From UBA6522 sp965204155 (GTDB lineage: Bacteria > Pseudomonadota > Gammaproteobacteria > Steroidobacterales > Rariloculaceae), in contig OZ241971.1 of NCBI GenBank assembly GCA_965204155.1, positions 434,001 through 498,000 of the forward strand: a stretch of 64,000 bases of DNA, read 5' to 3'. The position numbers were made by a program, and so were the translations under genes. Of the stretch, positions 50,789-58,213 are shown piece by piece. A model generated the notes under the pieces. The model saw nothing but the letters and a program-made list of their open reading frames with translations. It searched no databases and had not been told where the DNA came from. Each line of letters begins with the position of its first letter. Position 1 is the stretch's first letter.

Positions 50789-51448
50789 ATGAGATCGGTC
50801 CGCAGATTTCACCCATCGTCCTCCGCGGCCGGTATCGCTGCGCTGGTCGGCGCGCTCTATGCAGCGTCGTGCGGCCAGGCGCCACCGCCCCCGCCGGTTG
50901 CGGCGACATTGCTTGAGCCGCCGCCGGAACTTCCTGACGTGAGTCTTACCGACAAGGCGGGCGAGGCGTTCACTTCGGAGCAGTTACACGGCCGGTTCAA
51001 TCTGCTGTTCTTCGGGTTCACCCACTGCCCGGATATCTGCCCGCTGACCCTCGCCGTGCTCGCGCGGATGGGCGCGGAGTGGAATACCCCGCACATCGAC
51101 GTTCCCCAGGTGGTCTTCGTCAGCGTCGACCCGGCCCGCGACGACCCGAAGCGGATCGACACCTACCTGGGCCATTTCGACCCGGCCTTTCAGGGCGTGA
51201 CCGGGCCGCGCGAAGCCATGGACCCGTGGCTCAAGGCGTTGGGGGTCGCCGTTCACGTAGACCCGCATGCAGAAGGCGAGCCATACACCGTGACCCATAA
51301 TTCCACCGTCTTCGTGATCGGGCCCGGCGGGGAGTTGATCGCGGTGTTCAGCCCGCCCCACGACGCAGCGGTAATTGCCGCCGACTTTCTGAGGATTCGC
51401 GACCACTACCTGAGGAACCATGCCGCCGATTCATCGGCGTCCTCGTGA
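50789..51448 (+). CDS. SCO1/SenC-family copper-binding lipoprotein
   Basis: 219 residues from ATG 50789. A probable lipobox VGALYAASC places it on the membrane facing the periplasm. The thioredoxin-like fold has FFGFTHCPDICPLTLAVLARM with the CxxxC copper-binding pair (Cys near residues 82 and 86) and the third ligand His in VTHNSTVFVIGPGG. SCO1 proteins deliver copper to the CuA site of cytochrome c oxidase or act in thiol redox. No oxidase genes are in view. Psd follows on the same strand. Confidence 0.92.
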   Translation: MRSVRRFHPSSSAAGIAALVGALYAASCGQAPPPPPVAATLLEPPPELPDVSLTDKAGEAFTSEQLHGRFNLLFFGFTHCPDICPLTLAVLARMGAEWNTPHIDVPQVVFVSVDPARDDPKRIDTYLGHFDPAFQGVTGPREAMDPWLKALGVAVHVDPHAEGEPYTVTHNSTVFVIGPGGELIAVFSPPHDAAVIAADFLRIRDHYLRNHAADSSASS

Positions 51449-51515
51449 TGCTGCTTGGCCGTGAACGAACAGCGACGATGCGTCCGGGCGGAGGCCGCCT
51501 GTCCACCGGCGCCTC

Positions 51516-52358
51516 ATGAGGCCGCTGACCGTTTTCATCCAGCCATTGCTTCCGCAACGATTGATGGGCCGGTTGGTCTATCGCCTGGCGCGTTGTCGCA
51601 GAGGTTGGATCTCAAGACCGCTGATCGGCTGGTACGCCCGGCGCTACAAGGTCAACCTTCAGGAGGCCGAACACAACCGCCTGGAGGACTATGCGAGTCT
51701 GAATGAGTTCTTTACGCGTCGCCTGGAGCCTGCGGCGCGCCCCGTTGCCGGCGACGAACGCACGCTGATCTCTCCGGTGGACGGCTATCTCACGCAGTTC
51801 GGCTCTGGCAACGGCGGCGAGCTGATTCAGGCCAAGGGCCTCCGCTACGACCTGGACGCATTGCTGGGCGAATCGGCGGACCAGACAGCGGCGCTGATGT
51901 CGGGCAGCTATGCCACGCTCTACCTGGCGCCTCACCAGTACCATCGCGTCCACCTGCCGTTGGCCGGTGCGCTGCAGAGAACCCGATACATCCCGGGAAA
52001 ACGATACAGTGTCAACAGCCGTACCGCCGCTGTCGTGCCGGAGCTTTTCTGCCGCAACGAACGGGTTGTATGCTGGTTCGACACCGCGGCTGGACCGATG
52101 GCCGTCGTGCTGGTGGGCGCGCTCAACGTCTCCAGCATCAGCACTGCATGGCTGGGCGAGATCGCCAGCGGAAAGGCGCGTGTATGGGACGATTCCGAGC
52201 ATTCGGGGCACCGCTTCGGGCGAGGCGACGAAATCGGGCGATTCAATCTCGGCTCCACCGTGGTGCTTGTCCTGCCGCCGGGACAGGCGGTATGGCGCCC
52301 CGAGCTGTCGCCGGGCCAAGCAGTCAGGATGGGGCAGGCATTGGCGACGCTGCCATGA
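51516..52358 (+). CDS. psd: Phosphatidylserine decarboxylase proenzyme
   Basis: 280 residues. LNEFFTRRLEPAARPV near residue 62, ISPVDGYLTQFGSG, YLAPHQYHRVHLPLAG with catalytic His, and RFNLGSTVVLVLP, whose LGST is the self-cleavage site producing the pyruvoyl group (Gly-Ser bond near residue 247). It makes phosphatidylethanolamine at the inner membrane. The stop overlaps the epmA start by 3 bases (ATGA). Confidence 0.96.
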   Translation: MRPLTVFIQPLLPQRLMGRLVYRLARCRRGWISRPLIGWYARRYKVNLQEAEHNRLEDYASLNEFFTRRLEPAARPVAGDERTLISPVDGYLTQFGSGNGGELIQAKGLRYDLDALLGESADQTAALMSGSYATLYLAPHQYHRVHLPLAGALQRTRYIPGKRYSVNSRTAAVVPELFCRNERVVCWFDTAAGPMAVVLVGALNVSSISTAWLGEIASGKARVWDDSEHSGHRFGRGDEIGRFNLGSTVVLVLPPGQAVWRPELSPGQAVRMGQALATLP

Positions 52359-53308
52359 CCGGTTCAGAAGGCTGGAGGCCGCAGGCTTCCATGGAAACTC
52401 TCCGCCTGCGGGCAGACCTGTTGGCGTCCATTCGGGAGTTTTTCAGGCAATGGGACGTGCTGGAAGTTGAGACGCCTGCGCTCTCCGTTGCAGGTTGCAC
52501 GGACCCGAACCTGGAATCCCTGACGGCCCGCGTGGGCGACCGGAACCACTACCTGGCGACTTCGCCGGAACACCCGATGAAGCGGTTGCTGGCGGCCGGC
52601 TCAGGCGACATCTACCAACTGTGCCGGGTCTACCGGGACGGAGAAATGGGCCGGTGGCACCAGCCGGAATTCACGTTGCTTGAGTGGTACCGGGTGGATT
52701 GGGACGAAAAGGCGCTCATGAAGGAAGTGGACGACCTGCTGAGGAGACTGCTGGTGCCCCACCGGCCGCGCGCATCCACCGTTGCTTTCAGTTACCGGCA
52801 GGCATTCCGGCGCCATCTCGATTTCGACCCGGGCGAGGGCTCTGGAGCGCTCGCCGAACGCCTCGAAGGCCTTGGCCTGACCGTACCCCAGGGCTTGGAT
52901 CGCGATGGGCTGCTGGACCTGGCACTGAGCGCGGCAGTCGTACCCGGGTTCGATCCCGACAGCATCACCTTCGTGTACGACTACCCGGCGAGCCAGGCGG
53001 CGCTGGCGCGGATCAAGCCCGCATCGCCCCCGGTCGCGGCACGTTTCGAAGCCTTTTCCGGTGGGCTGGAACTGGCCAACGGTTATTTCGAGCTGACCGA
53101 TACCGATGAGCAGCGGTCGCGATTCGAGGCCGAGCAGCGGAAACGCCGTGACGCCGGCCTGCCGGTGCCGCCCGTGGACGAGGAACTGCTTGCCGCGCTC
53201 TCTCACGGCCTGCCGGCCTGTGCCGGGGTTGCGGTGGGCGTGGACCGCCTCGTTGCGCTGGCCGCGGGCCTTGACAACGTCGCCGACACAATGAGTTTTG
53301 CGCACTGA
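52355..53308 (+). CDS. epmA: Elongation factor P--(R)-beta-lysine ligase
   Basis: 317 residues from ATG 52355. It is a truncated class II lysyl-tRNA synthetase without the anticodon domain: VLEVETPALSVAGCTDPNLES, YLATSPEHPMKRLLAAGSGDIYQL (motif 2 region), EFTLLEWYRVDWD, and motif 3 ACAGVAVGVDRLVALAAG. EpmA attaches (R)-beta-lysine to Lys34 of EF-P. The substrate gene efp (convergent) and the aminomutase epmB lie immediately downstream, so all parts are together. Confidence 0.95.
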   Translation: MTGSEGWRPQASMETLRLRADLLASIREFFRQWDVLEVETPALSVAGCTDPNLESLTARVGDRNHYLATSPEHPMKRLLAAGSGDIYQLCRVYRDGEMGRWHQPEFTLLEWYRVDWDEKALMKEVDDLLRRLLVPHRPRASTVAFSYRQAFRRHLDFDPGEGSGALAERLEGLGLTVPQGLDRDGLLDLALSAAVVPGFDPDSITFVYDYPASQAALARIKPASPPVAARFEAFSGGLELANGYFELTDTDEQRSRFEAEQRKRRDAGLPVPPVDEELLAALSHGLPACAGVAVGVDRLVALAAGLDNVADTMSFAH

Positions 53309-53313
53309 CGCGC

Positions 53314-53406
53314 TTTGCCGAGGCCGTTTGTCCGTTGCGACGCCCTATGCCCTTTTTGCCGGCGCCATTTGCCGACGCCCTCTGCCGGCGCCATTTGCCG
53401 AGGCCC
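53314..53406. repeat. Short GC-rich tandem repeats between epmA and efp
   Basis: A 19-base unit (TGCCGGCGCCATTTGCCGA) occurs at 53357-53375 and again, identical, at 53383-53401, i.e. a 26-base period. A degenerate copy of its second half (TTTGCCGAGGCC) lies at 53314-53325. It fills the gap between the convergent epmA and efp genes. GGCGCC and GCCGGC palindromes in each unit could form small hairpins. Confidence 0.75.
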
Positions 53407-53450
53407 GTCACCGATCCTTGATGCCGACGCCCGATCGCGGCCTGCCCGCG

Positions 53451-54020
53451 TCAGTCCTTGACCCTGGAAACATACTCGCCGCTACGCGTGTCCACCTTGA
53501 TGATCTCACCCTGTTCCACGAACAACGGTACCCGCACCACAGCGCCGGTTTCGAGCGTCGCGGGCTTGACGCCGCCCTGGGCCGTGTCGCCGCGCAATCC
53601 GGGATCCGTTTCGATAATGGCGAGTTCGACGAAGTTGGGCGGCGCCACCTGCAGCGGCGCGCCGTTCCACAGCGTCACCTGGCAGGTGTCCCCTTCCTTG
53701 AGCCACTGCGTGGCTTCCTCCACGGCGTTCGCGTCGGCGGCGTGCTGCTCGTACGTGTCGGGGACCATGAAGTACCAGAAACTGTCATCGGTATAGAGGT
53801 ACTGCATGGGCTGCTCGTGGATGTCGGCGGCCTCGACGGACTCACCCGACTTGAAGGTCCTCTCCACCACGCGGCCGGTCTTGAGATTGCGGATCCTGAC
53901 CCGGTTGAAAGCCTGCCCCTTGCCGGGTTTCACGAATTCGTTCTCGATGATCGAACACGGATCGTTGTCGATCATGATTTTCAGCCCGCCGCGAAATTCG
54001 TTGGTGTAGTAACTCGCCAT
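53451..54020 (-). CDS. efp: Elongation factor P
   Basis: 189 residues from ATG 54020. Three OB-like domains as usual; the modification loop is FVKPGKGQAFNRV with the acceptor Lys at position 34, the residue beta-lysylated by EpmA after EpmB action. The C-terminal signature PLFVEQGEIIKVDTRSGEYVSRV is intact. It rescues ribosomes stalled at polyproline. It is divergent from epmB (99-base gap) and convergent with epmA. Confidence 0.97.
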   Translation of the reverse strand: MASYYTNEFRGGLKIMIDNDPCSIIENEFVKPGKGQAFNRVRIRNLKTGRVVERTFKSGESVEAADIHEQPMQYLYTDDSFWYFMVPDTYEQHAADANAVEEATQWLKEGDTCQVTLWNGAPLQVAPPNFVELAIIETDPGLRGDTAQGGVKPATLETGAVVRVPLFVEQGEIIKVDTRSGEYVSRVKD

Positions 54021-54119
54021 GTCCGCCGTTGTCCCTGTCCGGGTGAGTCGGTGGATAATACCGGCAAGCTGCGCTGAAACGAACACTCGCCTTGAGACAA
54101 TTGCCGTGACACACTCGCC

Positions 54120-55178
54120 TTGACGCACCAGCCGCGACTGCAGTCGCCGACACCCGTACTCAGTTATCCGTCCATCTTGACCGCCATTGCCGAAATCCGC
54201 ACTTCCGATGCCTGGCAGCATTCGCTGCGCAACGGCATCGCGTCCGTGCGGGAACTTCTTGACACGGTGCAGGTCGATCCGAGTCGCATCGATGCGATGC
54301 AACCGTCCAGGAAAGAATTTCCACTACGGGTGCCCCTGTCCTATGCAGCCCGCATGCGCAAGGGCGATCCCAACGATCCCCTGCTGCTGCAGGTGCTGCC
54401 GCTGCGCGCCGAACGAACGGACGTACCGGGATTCGTACCCGATCCGCTGCGGGAAACCGGCGTGGCCACCCAGGGGGTGCTGAAGAAATACCGCGGACGC
54501 GCGCTGCTGGTCACCACGCCCGCCTGCCCCGTGCACTGCCGCTACTGCTTCCGGCGGCACTTTCCCTACACGGATCACGTAGCCGCAAAGGACCGTTGGA
54601 AACCCACACTTCGGGCGTTGCGCGGGATGACCGATGTCACTGAAGTCATCCTCTCGGGCGGTGACCCACTGAGTCTCACAAACCCGCGGCTGGGCGAACT
54701 GCTCCACCTGATCGAAGACCTGGAGCACGTCGATACCGTGAGAATCCACACGCGCTTTCCCATCGTGCTGCCTGAGCGTGTCGACCGGGGGCTATTGAAA
54801 CTGCTCGCCGACACCCCGCTGAGCACGGTCATGGTCGTGCACTGCAATCACGCCAATGAGATCGACCGCTCTGTTCACGCGTCGTTGGATGCCGTGACGG
54901 CGACCGGCACACGCCTGCTCAACCAGTCGGTGCTGCTGAAGGGAATCAATGACAGCGCAGACCGCCTGGAATCGCTGAGCCGGGCGCTCTTCCATTGCGG
55001 GGTACTACCCTACTATCTGCATCTGCTGGACCCGGTTAGCGGCACCGCCCATTTCGATGTCCCCGCATCCAGGGGCACTGAACTCATCAGGGAACTGCGT
55101 AACCGCCTGCCCGGCTACCTCGTCCCCAGACTGGTTCGGGAAGAGCCCGGCGAACCGGGCAAGACGGCTATCGCGTAA
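54120..55178 (+). CDS. epmB: EF-P beta-lysylation protein, lysine 2,3-aminomutase type radical SAM enzyme
   Basis: About 352 residues; the TTG at 54120 is the apparent start but has no strong ribosome site, so the true start could differ. The radical SAM cluster CPVHCRYC has Cys136, Cys140 and Cys143. FRRHFPYTD and VILSGGDPLSLTNPRLGELLHLIE are typical of lysine 2,3-aminomutases, and LNQSVLLKGINDS is a conserved PLP-domain segment. EpmB converts L-alpha-lysine to (R)-beta-lysine for EF-P. Divergent from efp. Confidence 0.94.
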   Translation: MTHQPRLQSPTPVLSYPSILTAIAEIRTSDAWQHSLRNGIASVRELLDTVQVDPSRIDAMQPSRKEFPLRVPLSYAARMRKGDPNDPLLLQVLPLRAERTDVPGFVPDPLRETGVATQGVLKKYRGRALLVTTPACPVHCRYCFRRHFPYTDHVAAKDRWKPTLRALRGMTDVTEVILSGGDPLSLTNPRLGELLHLIEDLEHVDTVRIHTRFPIVLPERVDRGLLKLLADTPLSTVMVVHCNHANEIDRSVHASLDAVTATGTRLLNQSVLLKGINDSADRLESLSRALFHCGVLPYYLHLLDPVSGTAHFDVPASRGTELIRELRNRLPGYLVPRLVREEPGEPGKTAIA

Positions 55179-55202
55179 TGCCAGCGCCATGGGCTGCTGG
55201 CG

Positions 55203-55598
55203 CTATCCCCGCGACCAGGTCTCCGCGAGCATGTACAAGGAGCTGAGGACCGCGACGAGCGACCCTCCCAACACCCACAGGTAACGGTAGATTTCGGCCT
55301 TGGCCTCCGCAAATGCCGCAGCCTGCTCGGCCATGCCAGCCCTCATTTCATGGCGCAATTCGGTCAGCGCGGCAGCCTGCCTGGCCAGACCGGATTCCAG
55401 CGCGGCGGCTTGCCTGGCCAGACCAGTCTCCATTTCATGGCGCAATTCAGTCATGGCCGTCTCGAAATGATGCTCGGAAACGAGCCGACCGGTGGCTTGG
55501 GTGACTGCGCTCACAATCGCCTCGGCATGGGCCGCCTGGACTCCGGCAGCCTGCAAGTCGCTGGCCACAGCCAGCGTGTCGAATTCCGAAGATGCCAT
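55203..55598 (-). CDS. Coiled-coil protein with C-terminal membrane helix (DUF1640-like)
   Basis: 131 residues from ATG 55598 (MASSEFDTLAVASDLQAAGV). The N-terminal part FDTLAVASDLQAAGVQAAHAEAIVSAV resembles DUF1640/CCDC90-like proteins. The middle is a coiled coil with an internal duplication (GLARQAAALESGLARQAAAL) between two TELRHEM segments. The C-terminus is one hydrophobic helix (YLWVLGGSLVAVLSSLYML). Bacterial members often accompany toxin or mobile genes, but none is here. Function unknown. It is convergent with epmB. Confidence 0.65.
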   Translation of the reverse strand: MASSEFDTLAVASDLQAAGVQAAHAEAIVSAVTQATGRLVSEHHFETAMTELRHEMETGLARQAAALESGLARQAAALTELRHEMRAGMAEQAAAFAEAKAEIYRYLWVLGGSLVAVLSSLYMLAETWSRG

Positions 55599-55703
55599 CG
55601 CTCGGCGCTCCCAAGTGAGGATGACCACAAATGTCCCTCGCGGGACGCTGCGACGCAAGCTGCATTTCCGGCTAAATCATGCATATTCACCTGTCCTCGA
55701 TAC

Positions 55704-57956
55704 TTAGCTCTTCGATTTGCGCATAACCGGAGCAATTGTATCGACCTTGTGGTACCCGCGTGGCAGCGACAGTCCGCGACGACCGCGTGCACTCATGTAC
55801 TTGTTGCGCAGGTCGATCGGGCGCAGACGCATGAACCGTGCGCCGCAGTTGACCCTGACCGCCTGGCGCTCTGCGAACGCGCACACGGTCACCAGACGCA
55901 GATCATGGCCATTGGGCAAACCGATGATCTTGTTGCCCCGTCCCCGCGCCAGGGCCGGAAGCTCGTCCAGCGGGAACGCCAGCAGCCGGCCATCGCTCGA
56001 CACGGCCGCGAGATACTGCTGATTCTCCGCTATTCGCGCTGCGGGCAGTACTTCGCCGCCCTTGGGGACGCTCAAGACCGATTTGCCGGACTTGGTTCGA
56101 GAGTACATGTCTCCCAGCGTCACGATAAAGCCGTATCCCGCCGAGGTCGCCAGAACCCAGCGATCTTCGGGCGCCCCGATCAGCACCGACCTGAAGCTGG
56201 ATCCGTCGGGTGGATTGAGCCGCCCGGAGAGCGGTTCGCCAAGGCCGCGGGCTGTCGGCAGGGTATGCGCCGGCAGGCTGTAGGCCTTGCCGGTGCTGTC
56301 CAGGAACACCGCCAGTTGGTTGGTGCGGCCCTGAACGGCGGCCAGCAGATTGTCCCCGGAACGGTAGTTCAGCGCTGCGGCATCCACCTCGTGTCCCTTG
56401 GCCGACCGCACCCAGCCGTGTTCGGAGAGCACCACGGTGACCGGCCCGCTGACAACCAGGTTGGACTCGTCGATTACCTGGGCAGCTTCTCGTTTGACGA
56501 TACGCGTACGCCTGTCGTCGCCGTGCTCTTCGGCCAATGCCGAGAGTTCCTCCTTGATGAGCTCCGTCAGCCGCCGGCTGGAACCCAGAATCTCCTGAAG
56601 TTCCGCCTGCTCCGCGGCGAGATCCGACTGTTCGCCGCGGATGCGTACTTCTTCCAGCTTCGCCAGGTGCCGCAGCCGCAACTCGAGCACCGCCTCGGCC
56701 TGGGCATCGCTGAGCCCGAACCGCTGCATCAGCACCGGCGTGGGCTTGTCCTCGGTGCGGATGATCGCGATAACCTCATCGATATTGAGAAAGGCGATCA
56801 ACAGGCCGTCGAGAATGTGCAGTCTCTTTGTCACCCGTTGCAGCCGGTGATCGAGCCGCCGCCTGACCGTGGCGGTTCTGAACTTCAGCCAGGACTCAAG
56901 CAGCTCCTTGAGCCCGAAAACCGCCGGCCGGCCGTCCAGGCCGATGACATTCAGGTTGACGCGGACCGACCGTTCCAGGTCCGTGGTCGCGAACAGGTGG
57001 CCCATGAGCGCCTCGATGTCCACCCGGCTGGAACGGGGCACCAGCACCAGCCGGGTGGGATTCTCGTGATCCGACTCGTCGCGCAGGTCCTCCACCATCG
57101 GCAGCTTCTTGGCGCGCATTTGCACGGCAATCTGTTCCAGCACCTTGGCGCCGGACACCTGGTAGGGCAACTCGGTGATGACGATATCGCCGTCCTGCTT
57201 TTCGTACCGGGCACGCAGCTTCAATCCGCCGCCACCCTTGCGATAGATCGCGGCGATGTCCGACCGCGGCGAAATCAACTCGCCGCCGGTGGGGAAGTCC
57301 GGGCCCTTGATGTGGCGCATGAGCTGGCTGGTGGTGGTCTCCGGTTGTTCCAGCAAACGGATCAGGGCGGTGGCGACCTCGCGCAGGTTGTGCGGCGGCA
57401 CGTCGGTGGACATGCCCACGGCGATTCCGCTGGTGCCGTTCAGCAGCAGGTTGGGCAGCCTTGCCGGCAACAGGACGGGCTCGCGGAGCGTGCCGTCGAA
57501 ATTAGGAGCCCAATCCACCGTGCCCTGGTCCAGTTCCGCCAGCAGAACCTGCGCATACTTCGTGAGACGGGCCTCGGTATAGCGCATGGCCGCGAACGAC
57601 TTCGGGTCATCCTGCGAGCCCCAGTTGCCCTGCCCGTCGACGATAGGATGACGGCAGGCGAACGGCTGCGCCATGTGCACCATGGCCTCGTAGCACGCCG
57701 AGTCGCCGTGCGGATGGAATTTGCCAATGACATCGCCCACGGCCCGGGCCGCCTTCTTGGGCTTGGACGCCGCCGACATCCCCAAATCGCTCATAGCGTA
57801 GATGATCCGGCGCTGCACGGGTTTGAGCCCGTCGCCGATGTGCGGCAGCGCCCGATCGAGGACCACGTACATGGAGTAGTCCAGGTACGCCTTCTCCGTA
57901 AACTCCGCCAGAGATCGCGTTTCGATCCCCTCGAAATTCAGTTCCTGTTCATGCAT
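55704..57956 (-). CDS. parC: DNA topoisomerase IV subunit A
   Basis: 750 residues from ATG 57956 (MHEQELNFEGIETRSLAEF), preceded by CAGGA; E. coli ParC has 752. The quinolone-determining region GKFHPHGDSACYEAMVHMAQPF has wild-type-like Ser and Glu. The catalytic Tyr is in FAAMRYTEARLTKYAQ. The C-terminal half has the shorter, degenerate beta-pinwheel of ParC rather than GyrA (no GyrA-box seen). With ParE it decatenates daughter chromosomes. ParE is upstream on the same strand, separated by a 257-base gap holding the inverted-repeat element. Confidence 0.95.
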   Translation of the reverse strand: MHEQELNFEGIETRSLAEFTEKAYLDYSMYVVLDRALPHIGDGLKPVQRRIIYAMSDLGMSAASKPKKAARAVGDVIGKFHPHGDSACYEAMVHMAQPFACRHPIVDGQGNWGSQDDPKSFAAMRYTEARLTKYAQVLLAELDQGTVDWAPNFDGTLREPVLLPARLPNLLLNGTSGIAVGMSTDVPPHNLREVATALIRLLEQPETTTSQLMRHIKGPDFPTGGELISPRSDIAAIYRKGGGGLKLRARYEKQDGDIVITELPYQVSGAKVLEQIAVQMRAKKLPMVEDLRDESDHENPTRLVLVPRSSRVDIEALMGHLFATTDLERSVRVNLNVIGLDGRPAVFGLKELLESWLKFRTATVRRRLDHRLQRVTKRLHILDGLLIAFLNIDEVIAIIRTEDKPTPVLMQRFGLSDAQAEAVLELRLRHLAKLEEVRIRGEQSDLAAEQAELQEILGSSRRLTELIKEELSALAEEHGDDRRTRIVKREAAQVIDESNLVVSGPVTVVLSEHGWVRSAKGHEVDAAALNYRSGDNLLAAVQGRTNQLAVFLDSTGKAYSLPAHTLPTARGLGEPLSGRLNPPDGSSFRSVLIGAPEDRWVLATSAGYGFIVTLGDMYSRTKSGKSVLSVPKGGEVLPAARIAENQQYLAAVSSDGRLLAFPLDELPALARGRGNKIIGLPNGHDLRLVTVCAFAERQAVRVNCGARFMRLRPIDLRNKYMSARGRRGLSLPRGYHKVDTIAPVMRKSKS

Positions 57957-58020
57957 TGCGTAATCCTGAAGATGAATCACTCAAAAAATCACCGCGCGCT
58001 CACGGGGTAACGGAGCCAAA

Positions 58021-58175
58021 GCGCTGCGAGGGCACGCACAGATACCCGTTGCAGGCGTCGTGCGCGCGGCGCGGGGCCATGGATGGCCAGGAGCGCCGCG
58101 CGCCGATGTGAGCCCGCCAGGGATGGCGGGCGAACTTTAGCCTGCAACGGGTATCTGTGTGTGACCTCGCAGCGC
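58021..58175. repeat. Nested inverted-repeat element, copy 2 (35-bp arms)
   Basis: Bases 58021-58055 are complementary to 58141-58175 with two mismatches. The 85-base interior carries GGCCA-TGGA-TGGCC (58075-58088) and GCCCGCCA-GGGA-TGGCGGGC (58112-58131), the same two hairpins and order as in the element at 38994-39147, whose interior is 86 bases. The outer arms of the two elements are unrelated in sequence. This copy lies between parE and parC, which are read in the same direction, so it would form within or end a parE transcript. Confidence 0.88.
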
Positions 58176-58213
58176 CCCACCGCCTATGGAAGAGTACCCT
58201 TGAGGCGGTCGAA

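Noticed and set aside
53314..53406. CRISPR array
   Set aside because: Only two full 19-base units with 7-base gaps; no spacers of 30-40 bases and no cas genes in the window. The 21-bp repeats at 6875-6916 are directly adjacent and also fail.
55350..58010. 886-codon open frame on the plus strand opposite parC
   Set aside because: An antisense shadow of parC in GC-rich DNA; no recognisable domains, while the minus-strand frame is a full ParC. The same applies to 58157-60103 (opposite parE), 61305-63260 (opposite katG) and 27443-29155 (opposite clpX).
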